Shown here: positions 1 to 6,751 of the stretch, one piece after another
Position numbering within the stretch: position 1 is the stretch's first letter
Layout of the letters: each line of letters starts with the position of its first letter
Made by a program: the position numbers and the translations under genes
NCBI GenBank assembly: GCA_027382625.1
Contig: JAJKFJ010010787.1
Location: forward strand, 1-13,455
Reading direction: 5' to 3'
Length of the DNA: 13,455 nucleotides
Source: Tetmemena sp. SeJ-2015
Taxonomy: Eukaryota > Ciliophora > Spirotrichea > Sporadotrichida > Oxytrichidae
Notes under the pieces: generated by a model
Told to the model about the DNA's origin: nothing
What the model saw: the letters and a program-made list of their open reading frames with translations, nothing else
The model's database searches: none

Positions 1-1073
1 ACCAAAGTGGGAACCAAGAGACATTAATTTAAACACTAAGTGACTTTTATTAGTCTGAATATTTTGTAGAGAGTGAATTAGAGAAGAGCATGGGTTTTTT
101 AGACAACAAACAAGAAAACGATAAGAAACGCTTCTACTAGGACGAAGATGAGGAGGAAAAGTAACCTTGGGAAAAAGTTTCAGCTTTAAATTTTGGGTCA
201 ATTTTTTTCTAATTAACGAGCTAATGGCAGCCAGAAGGTCTACTTAAATAAGGATTTGAATGCTCATTCATCTGGAAGTGGCTAAAACTTTATGTTTGAT
301 CAAGAGGAAATCATGAGATAGATTCAAGAACTTGAGCGTAAATAGCAAAACTATAGTAATGCATTTTGCATTATAATGATAAATAAAACGATGTACGTTA
401 AATTAGGAATGATCTTAAATTTAGGCATCAGCAGAAGTGAATGTGCAGGGCAAGCCCTAATAAAGAAACAATCAGATTAGACTTCTGGACAAGGAAGATC
501 TGACCTCTAATCCAGTTGATGTAGTGAAGCAATACAGTAATACTGACAAGCTCTTTGAGCAAGCTAATCAGTGAGAAATAAAGCGAGACATGCTCAATAA
601 AAGTAAGAATATCTCAAATATTTATGGAAAATATGAAAAAAAATAAAAGCTTTTTAATCTAATTCAGTTAAATAATATGTCAAATTGTGAAATTTTCGAA
701 TATCTAGCAGTTTACATTCTTTTTCAGCAGCGCTAGTACAGTCGAAAAGGCCTTCAATGGGGGGTGCATTCATGGCCCTTAATTATTTTAATGGGGCGCT
801 GTTAATTACAATTATGATCATTATTTTTGTTTTGTTTGAGGATGAGCTGACTGATCTTTCAAAGTAGTCTCTATTTCTTATGAGCTAGATAAAGCATATG
901 ATGTGATCAGTAGTAATCCCTTCTTCGACCTTGTAAATGAATTAGCTAAAACTTCATCGATTTAATGTTAACCTTTTGTACTTACTTCCCTAAAACAATA
1001 ATATTTAAAGCTTAATTAGCAATTAAAAAGGAGCGAATAATCCTTTTTATTAATTTTCTCTCTATACTTTTGA
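1..1073 (+). CDS. Gene A: coiled-coil-like hydrophilic protein, 5' partial, interrupted by IESs
   Basis: I do not recognise this gene. The reading frame is already open at base 3 and runs through ATG 90 without a TGA, so the true start is probably left of the window. Block 1 (to about 191) encodes an acidic stretch including FYQDEDEEEKQPWEKV. Block 2 (259-363) gives DQEEIMRQIQELERKQQ, which is helical and charged. Block 3 (431-568) gives IRLLDKEDLTSNPVDVVKQY. Block 4 (596 to about 640) gives NKSKNISNIYGKYEK. Later coding-like stretches lie at about 723-820 and 880-960, the last reading ELDKAYDVISSNPFFDLVNE. TAA and TAG occur in frame and TGA does not within blocks. The first two joins are clear; those after 560 are uncertain. 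The formal TGA is at 1071-1073, but real coding probably ends near 970. One frame at 730-840 could encode a membrane helix, so a tail-anchored protein cannot be excluded. Confidence 0.6.
189..258 (+). other. IES A1, 70 bp, pointer AAT
   Basis: Block 1 of gene A is in the frame of base 90; block 2 is shifted by one. Repeat AAT lies at 189-191 and 259-261. Removing 70 bp joins EKVSALN to AHSSGSGQNF in frame. The sequence inside includes an oligo-T run and has no coding character. Confidence 0.7.
361..430 (+). other. IES A2, 70 bp, pointer GCA
   Basis: Repeat GCA lies at 361-363 and 431-433. Excision joins KQQNYSNA to EVNVQGKPQQ and changes frame correctly. The interior is mostly A and T and contains several ATG triplets with no sustained coding. 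It has the same length as IES A1, which may be chance. Confidence 0.7.
566..595 (+). other. Candidate IES A3, 30 bp, pointer AAT
   Basis: The two flanks share one frame but are separated by an in-frame TGA at 572-574. Removing 30 bp between AAT 566-568 and AAT 596-598 deletes the stop and gives LFEQANKSKNISN. A 33-bp alternative with pointer AAG (548-550 and 581-583) works equally well. The insert is less AT-rich than most others here, so the call is tentative. Confidence 0.45.
635..905 (+). other. Unresolved block junctions in gene A
   Basis: This zone must hold at least two IESs, because the left flank (frame of 596) and the right flank (frame of 882) differ and TGA at 837-839 interrupts. 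Candidate pointers are GAAAA (635/744), AGCAG (706/726), TTAATTA (779/802, 7 bp), TTAT (821/878) and TGATCA (815/904). More than one combination gives an open product. One route keeps a hydrophobic segment (790-837, ALLITIMIIIFVLF) and another removes it, so predicted membrane topology depends on the true boundaries. Confidence 0.5.
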
Positions 1074-2108
1074 AATATAATTCAACTTAAATTAGCACAT
1101 ATCCGGTTAAAATATTGTTTACGAGTATAAAACATAGAAAAGTTTATAATAAAATTAGAGTATCTTAGATAGAGATTAAAAATTAAAAAAAAGAGGATCT
1201 CTTAAAAGAATGATTAATTACTTTCAGGTATAATTTAATATATTTAGTGTATAAATTTTAATGTAAAAATATAATTTAGAGAAATTATACTTTTGTTATA
1301 AACTTTATTTTAAATATTAAATTGGCTATCATGCTAATTTATAAAAAAATAATTAATTTATCATTTTTTCTAAAATTCTAAGTAAGAGTCTATATCTTAA
1401 AAATGAAAAATTAAATTAAAAATAAGAATATAAAATTTCATAATTAAATTTTTTATTTTTCTTTATATTTATCTCTTTATGTATCATAATTTTGTTCAGG
1501 TAGAAACCTAATTTAATGAAATTATAGTTTATTTTAATTAAAAAAATAAAAAAACCAAAATTCAGGCCAATTTAAGAATTTTCAGCTTTTTATAAAAATA
1601 AAATTTAATGTATGAAATCAATCACTCATTTGATTTCTGATCAATAGTTTAAGATAAATATGTCTGTGGATTCAAAAATTATAAATATTAACTTTAAACA
1701 ATTCCCTCAGTAAAAATAACCAGATTAATATTTTTGGATATTAGATTTGCTTTTATAGAAAATCTAAATGGTTAAAAAGTAGAAATAAGAGGTAATAATT
1801 AAATGTTCAAAATAATCCGTATCATTTTAAAGTCTGATTTACTTGAAAATATTAATATAAAAAAAGTCAAGATTAAAAATATCTCACCCAAAATTATGAT
1901 TACAATTAATTTAAATCTCTTAATTAATTTTTATAAAGAATTTATATGTGAGATATTTTGATTTTTAATATATATATCACTCGAGTTTGCCAACTAAACA
2001 TATTTTTTATGAGAATAAAAGCTTACTCAAATTAATGATGAGTTTTTTTTCTAACTGACAACTCTCTTATTGGCATTATAATTCTCCGTCTAATGGCTAA
2101 ATATTATA
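1074..2108. other. AT-rich intergenic spacer
   Basis: About 1 kb of very AT-rich DNA with many short A and T runs. No reading frame on either strand shows the composition of the neighbouring coding blocks. The only structure noted is a 12-bp inverted repeat at 1876-1887 and 1948-1959. The boundary with gene A is approximate; both untranslated ends and any chromosome-breakage sites would lie here. Confidence 0.6.
1876..1959. repeat. 12-bp inverted repeat with 60-base loop
   Basis: AAAATATCTCAC at 1876-1887 is repeated as its exact reverse complement at 1948-1959. In DNA this AT-rich a 12-bp match over a short distance is only mildly unusual. No function is assigned. Confidence 0.5.
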
Positions 2109-5100
2109 ATGACCTCTCGAGAACCTCAAAATCAGAATGAACATATCCCAGATGGAACCAATTATAAAATAAAAATTAGTTAATAAGATGCGGGAGTCTG
2201 ATTCCACACTTAAAGACTTTAAAACTGGGAATTAAATAATTGATCTACTTTGAGTAAGTTAAGACAGGAGGCAATAAGTCTAAGATGAGGAGGATAAATA
2301 TCGAAATAGCCACAGTTCTCAGAACTAATGGCTACTTCCTGAAACTAGAATGCAATGCCTTCATTTCAGTCATATTTCTGGGCCACTGTAACATTTATGC
2401 TAAAATGTGCCATTAAACCATGTGGTAAATACCTCGAGTCTATTCTATTAATTATATTTCAATTATGAAAGTTTAAATGATCTATTTTACTTTCTAACTA
2501 TCTCTCGATTAAAATATCCTTCGAATAATTTAAATAAGTAAGGAAATGAAGCCTTCAAAAGTTGATTCTGAATAGAAAGCAGGAGATTTGAACATTAGAA
2601 AGAACAAATTAAAATACATACAATCAAAAGAATAAACTTACTCTTTCGACGAATAAAAAGTTTTAGGAAAAGGAACGTTTGGAGCAGTTCACATTTGCAG
2701 ATCTGTAAAAACTCAAGAAATATTTGCTGTCAAGGTTATTTAAAGATAATTTAACGAAAATGATGAAGGTGTTAAGAAAGAAGTAGAGCTCCTATCTAGG
2801 GTAGACAGCCCAAATGTTTAATTTTAAAAAAATATTGACCGAAATCATAATTAAATATCTTTTTTATTAGCTTGCACTTATTGAATTAAGTTTTCCATTA
2901 AATTGCTCAAATTATTTTGATATTTAGCTACAGATGAGAATTCAATTAAAATAAATGATTTGCTAAAATAAAAATTAGGAATAGCAAAAATTTTGGTTGT
3001 TACTTTGCCAATCTGCAGCACTTAAGACAGTCAATCAATAAGTTAATTGTATTTCTTCTATAAGATTCTCTATATCACATCAATTACAGAGAGCGCAAGA
3101 ATTAAATTTTTTAGATATGAACTATCTCAAAATTTGTTTCAGCCATAACTCTGAGGCGCTCAAAAAGATTAAAAGAATAAAGTTCTTAAATTAATGTCCG
3201 ATCGAACGGCAGGTATAATCGTAATAATTTTATTTTGATTTTGGCTATCAACCCTCCTAAATTTCATTTTTTATTTAATAAAAAATCTATTTCTTTATTT
3301 CAAAAGTTTCATCTTTAATCAAAGATATAAATTGCTTAGAGGGAATTTATCTAAGTCTCTAATAGACGAAAGCCTTTATTTTTTATTATGAAATTCTATC
3401 TAAACTGACAATATAAATTGAAGACAAGTGTATCATAATAGTTTTAATTTAAATTGACTGTAGTCTCAGTATTTTGCATTTTTATGAATTAATTTTTACC
3501 ATATAAATTTAAAATTTCTTCGGATCTTATATAGTATTCTTCTTCTTATGGAATATTAAATTTAAAATATCCAGAAATGAGTTGTGACATTATCTAATGT
3601 TAATATATAGTCTCTCTTTTTAATCTTTTGCTTTATATCTAAATCATTCGAGATTTCTTAAGCTTATAATTTAAAAGATATAAATTTCTTTTTTTCTTAA
3701 AATTTTTCTAAGTTTTTTGTAAATTTAAAAATGTGATAAGAATAAAGGATGTCCTTTTGAGCTCAAGGAAATATTTTCAAATAAATTATTTTTATGATTC
3801 AGAAAATAACTTGTATATAAATTTTATTTAATCCTTTTCTGCTATAACCTTGAAAATGTTAAAATATTATATAAAATTATATCTCTAAAATTTTTTAAAT
3901 TTATGATTAAATCTGCTTATAAATATTATTTGCATTTAATATTACTGTTTTAGCTTTGATTTTCCCAATGGAGATAAAAAATAAATATGGTATGCAATTA
4001 AAATATTTAATTTTATGTCCAATAATTTAACCAATTATATTTCCAATCAAAAATAATAAAAGATCTAAGAACTTAAAAAGTTAAAATATTCCCGGTGTTC
4101 GAGTCAAAATTGGAAAGAAGCTCGGGGGGGACATTTGGACTTTGAGTAAAGAGAGCGGGGCAAACGTTTTTATTAAGTTATCCACCGTATATTATGGTAA
4201 ACGGAGGTAGAGAACATTAGTAATATTTCTCAATGTATTATTTACTCTAGATTTGCACTCTCTTTATTCATTTTGAAGGTAAAAGGAGTAATGGAAGCTA
4301 CTAATATCGATAAGGTTGAAGTAAATTAGACAAAATACAAAAATGATAGTGAAGTTAATTACTTTAGTTGTTTAATTAGGAGAATACCAAAAAAACTGAT
4401 AAATGAGCCAGTATTTATTTTTCAACTTTTTTTTATGTTCCCGTAAACTACATGAGTGAGATTAACGCTATAATCTGAATAGTTAAGTACCGGGCTGACT
4501 CTTGTTCGAAGGAATTGGTTTGCACATGTTTTATTTATATCCTAAGAGGTGACTAATTTCTCATAAATTAACAAATTATTTGGTTTGTAGAGATAAATGA
4601 TGAACCAATTTTGTGGCATTGCTTAATTAAGACCTAATATTTTTCCTATTTAATAACTCAGAAATACCACCTCCTTTCTTTAATTTTAACGATTGACATT
4701 TTTCTTCTTGACGATGATTTTTCACACTATTTTAAGCTAAATCTTAATTCTACAATTTAAGGACCACTTCACTTTTTCGCTTTAAAATTTTGATATTTTT
4801 GGACCAATATTTTTAATACTCATAACATAGAGTAATTACTTTCGCACCAATAGACTTTATCTGTTATAGCCTTATTGTTTTTTTTAGTTAATAACTTTTA
4901 TCTGATTTTAGCATTCCAATTAAAATGTTGCAAATATTTAAAGCAATATGTTATTTTTTAAATTACTGCTATTTTTTATTCTAATTGAATAAGCATTACC
5001 TTCTCTATCCTATTTAATTCATGTTATTCTTTTATGCAGCTAATTGTCATCTATAACATTTTGATTATACTACCTGATAACAGAACTTTGCAATGGGGGC

Positions 5101-6751
5101 TCTCTAGATAAAATGAAAAGAGCGAAGACTTACTTCAAAGAGCAAGAAGTGAGACTCATCATGCAACAACTTGTCCATGGCTTTGAGGATTTATACAAAG
5201 AGAAAATCATTCATCGTGATATCAAGTTATAAAACATTCTCATCAACTTTCCAACCAAGTAATAAATAGATTAGATCAAACAAATTGAGCGAATTCTTGA
5301 CCAATAGCTTAGAAAAGAGCAGCTTAGAGCATTTTTTAAAGAAATAGATCTCACAAAAGTCCCCTTTGAAATCAAGATTGCTGATCTTGGATACTCTAGA
5401 TACCTCGATTATGATGATCTCACTCAGATATTTAAATTTTATATAAATTACATTTTTGCCCATGTATTTTTTAACATAGACTTAAGCGGGAAGCAAGGCA
5501 ACTAAAGCTCCTGAACTCTGGAATAGTTAAAAGTACAATTAAAATCAAATAAGTGAATTAGATCGTGGGTTGTAGAAATAAGATCAAGCTTAATTTAAAG
5601 GCAAAAATCACAATCTAGTAGAATATTCTCTGGCTTTAAGAAAGAAGTAAGGGGCAATAATTTTTAGATATTAAATAGGAAAAGATTAGGTTTTAATTAA
5701 ATTTCGACACCCAATTGGTTAATCATTGATCTCTACAGAGAAATCCAATTAAACATTAGAGTTTTAATTATAGCTCTAAAAATTATATTAAACACCAATC
5801 AATATTAGAGTTAATCAGAATCAGCCAATTAGAGATCTTTAATCATTAGACTCTTGCTCACAAAGATTATAAAGAAAAGGGATTTGATCTTATTTCTACA
5901 ACCCACAATCTAATTCACTTATTTGATTTTACACTGCTGATGTATGGTCACTTGGAATAATTTTCTATGAGATGCTTACTCAATCAATTTAAATCAATTT
6001 AAATTTTACTGGATATATTCCTTTTTATCCAGACGAACATAAAGATCTGAAAGCCAAAATAGATATTGGAGAATATAGAATGCCTAAAAGCTTGAAAATC
6101 TCAAAATTAGGACTTTAATTCTTAAATAGCTGCCTTCAAATAGATACAGCGAATCGTCTTAGCTGGGGTTAAATTTTTAACCATCCCTATATTACAGATC
6201 AATCTATTTTAGACCAATAAAATGATGCATTTGGAGATCATATGATTTTAACAGAAGAAAATAAATAGATCAAATTGAAATAATTTTAAACTAAATTATA
6301 ATTTAAATTAGAGGCGTTTAAAGCATTTGAAATTTAAATTATTTATTTTCACCAAGAAATTGATCATCCTATTTATAATAATTTATAACATTTGTAACAG
6401 TTTTACAGCAGGACTCGTCAAAAAGTATAAAGAGCCATAAGCTTTGAAACAGTAGACTCATAGATCAAGATTAGGAGCAAGCAAATATTTAAACTGTTTT
6501 GTTCAATTCTAACACATCAAACTGCATAGTAAAGAGCAGGTTTATCTCAAATAAGATATAAGAATACGATCATTTTATATTTTAACTCTCTAATTAAAAT
6601 ACTGATCCCATTTTTATGTTATACCAAATACATTTTAATAAAAAATATTAATATAAATTATATGATTACTCTTTAATACTGCGATGTTTCTGGAGGTTAT
6701 ATGGCTGATTAAAACTAATTTAAAAATCTTTTCTTATAAATAAGCGTTTGA
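2109..6751 (+). CDS. Ser/Thr protein kinase, germline gene in about ten MDS blocks
   Basis: A eukaryotic-type protein kinase of roughly 530 residues after IES removal. The proposed start is ATG 2109, followed by a hydrophilic tail (MTSREPQNQNEHIPDGTN). The catalytic domain shows glycine loop LGKGTFGAV (about 2666), catalytic lysine in FAVKV (codon 2732), hinge YYLITELCNGGSL (5068), catalytic loop IIHRDIKLQNIL (5206), metal-binding DLG in place of DFG (5383), KAPELW (5504), DVWSLGIIFYEML (5939) and NRLSWGQIFNHPYI (about 6150). All key residues are present, so an active Ser/Thr kinase is expected. About 35 extra Gln/Lys-rich residues separate HRD from DLG. TAA and TAG encode Gln throughout. TGA at 6749-6751 closes the frame; coding quality falls after about 6550. 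The gene could instead start at ATG 2546, with 2109-2350 belonging to another gene. The subfamily is not resolved; it looks loosely ULK- or CDPK-like. Confidence 0.9.
2160..2181 (+). other. IES K1, 22 bp, pointer AAT
   Basis: AAT at 2160-2162 and 2182-2184. Excision joins HIPDGTN to KMRESDSTLKDF with the right frame change. The removed sequence is almost entirely A and T, while both flanks are GC-richer. Confidence 0.65.
2232..2258 (+). other. IES K2, 27 bp, pointer TTAA
   Basis: TTAA at 2232-2235 and 2259-2262. The insert keeps frame but carries TGA at 2251-2253; its removal joins DFKTGNQ to DRRQQVQDEEDKYR. Confidence 0.7.
2346..2595 (+). other. Candidate IES K3, 250 bp, pointer TAGAA
   Basis: TAGAA at 2346-2350 and 2596-2600 gives a correct frame change and joins QWLLPETR to KNKLKYIQSKEQ, leading into the kinase domain. 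Alternatives are AGAAC at 2321/2601 (280 bp), or a two-step route using AACTA (2323/2343) and the 7-bp repeat GCCTTCA (2357/2551). The last would retain the coding-like stretch at 2558-2600. The existence of an insert here is more certain than its edges. Confidence 0.45.
2985..3220. other. GC-elevated island inside IES K4
   Basis: This stretch is clearly less AT-rich than the rest of the insert. One + frame is open from an ATG at about 2954 to beyond 3590 under the ciliate code and includes QRAQELNFLDMNYLKICF and HNSEALKKIKRIKF. Open length alone means little when only TGA stops translation, and other frames are also partly open. It may be a block of another gene, a germline-limited gene or a decayed mobile element. 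No family was recognised. Confidence 0.3.
3907..4455 (+). other. Possible germline-limited ORF inside IES K4
   Basis: A + frame is open from 3907 to TGA 4453-4455, with a possible start at ATG 4015. The part from 4085 is distinctly GC-rich for this window and reads RGGHLDFEQRERGKRFYQ and later VMEATNIDKVEVNQTKY, a plausible charged protein. A second frame (4479-4793) continues with coding-like sequence such as VEINDEPILWHCLIKT. The opposite strand is also open over 4010-4215, so strand is not certain. I recognise no domain. A kinase-loop-like KIGKKLGG in another frame at 4106 was considered but not supported. Confidence 0.35.
5422..5479 (+). other. IES K5, 58 bp, pointer ACT
   Basis: ACT at 5422-5424 and 5480-5482. 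Excision joins YLDYDDLT to QAGSKATKAPELW, restoring the activation segment between DLG and APE in one frame. The interior is AT-rich. An intron reading of 5464-5479 (GT...AG, 16 bp) was considered, but it leaves an extra AT-rich stretch in the protein. Confidence 0.8.
5534..5929 (+). mobile_element. IES K6, 396 bp, with 48-bp terminal inverted repeats, pointer TACA
   Basis: TACA at 5534-5537 and 5930-5933 brackets an insert in the kinase activation segment. Excision gives ELWNSQKYTADVWSLG, an uninterrupted match to the kinase consensus. Just inside both edges are 48-bp inverted repeats differing at one base. The 296-bp centre has no coding frame worth calling and contains partially repeated motifs (CCAATT, TTAATCATT, ATTAGAG). 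This is the architecture of a small non-autonomous DNA transposon (MITE-like) that has become an excised germline insert. The insert is a multiple of three but carries TGA at 5885-5887, so retention would truncate the kinase. Confidence 0.9.
5540..5587 (+). repeat. Left terminal inverted repeat of IES K6
   Basis: 48 bp beginning TAAAATCAAATAAGTGAATT. It matches the reverse complement of 5884-5931 at 47 of 48 positions (C here, T equivalent on the other arm, at 5564). Confidence 0.95.
5884..5931 (-). repeat. Right terminal inverted repeat of IES K6
   Basis: 48 bp, the inverted partner of 5540-5587. Its outer end overlaps the TACA pointer by two bases (5930-5931), whereas the left arm starts two bases inside its pointer copy, so the pointer sits asymmetrically on the repeat ends. 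Confidence 0.95.
5976..6005 (+). other. IES K7, 30 bp, pointer TTACT
   Basis: TTACT at 5976-5980 and 6006-6010. The insert is a multiple of three with no TGA, so it does not break the frame. Kinase homology reveals it: excision turns the interrupted stretch into FYEMLTGYIPFYPDEH, the standard motif. The interior has a tandem TCAATTTAAA repeat. Confidence 0.9.
6272..6304 (+). other. Candidate IES K8, 33 bp, pointer AAATT
   Basis: AAATT at 6272-6276 and 6305-6309. The frame stays open with or without excision, so the evidence is only the very low GC of the insert and the repeat. Excision gives ENKQIKLEAFKAF. Confidence 0.5.
6329..6355 (+). other. Candidate IES K9, 27 bp, pointer GAAATT
   Basis: GAAATT at 6329-6334 and 6356-6361, a 6-bp pointer, bounds an AT-rich 27-bp stretch that is a multiple of three. 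Excision gives FKAFEIDHPIYNN. It contains no stop, so it is inferred from length, repeat and composition. Confidence 0.6.

Larger units (their letters stand above)
2856..5065 (+). other. IES K4, 2.2 kb, in the kinase hinge, pointer TAT
   Basis: The kinase N-lobe block ends in SPNVQFQKNIDRNHNQI and the next kinase block begins YYLITELCNGGSL at 5068. TAT at 2856-2858 and 5066-5068 joins them in the correct frame with the expected spacing for the end of the N-lobe, so no kinase sequence seems to be missing. The 2210-bp insert is mostly AT-rich but contains two GC-elevated islands (about 2985-3220 and 4085-4620). No terminal inverted repeats or target duplication longer than the pointer were seen. 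The 3-bp pointer is weak evidence alone; the protein fit is the main argument. Confidence 0.8.

Noticed and set aside
572..574. TGA read as a sense codon (as in karyorelict or Condylostoma codes)
   Set aside because: In-frame TGAs at 572, 2251 and 9265 all fall inside short stretches bounded by direct repeats whose removal keeps frame, and TGG is used for Trp in the kinase.
4093..4112. T-loop-like GTTCGAGTC in the GC-rich island
   Set aside because: The flanking five-base stem does not pair and no anticodon arm precedes it.
4097..4180. Casein-kinase-1-like glycine loop (KIGKKLGG...ESGANVFIKL)
   Set aside because: The frame lacks a proper GxGxxG motif unless bases are changed, and downstream sequence does not follow the family. 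Competing frames look equally coding.
5227..5463. Minus-strand ORF of 78 codons
   Set aside because: It lies antisense to the kinase catalytic block, whose + reading carries HRD and DLG motifs. It is a shadow.
5464..5479. Possible 16-bp intron (GT...AG) in the kinase
   Set aside because: It would leave about 40 bases of AT-rich, non-homologous sequence in the activation segment. The 58-bp IES with pointer ACT explains the whole stretch.
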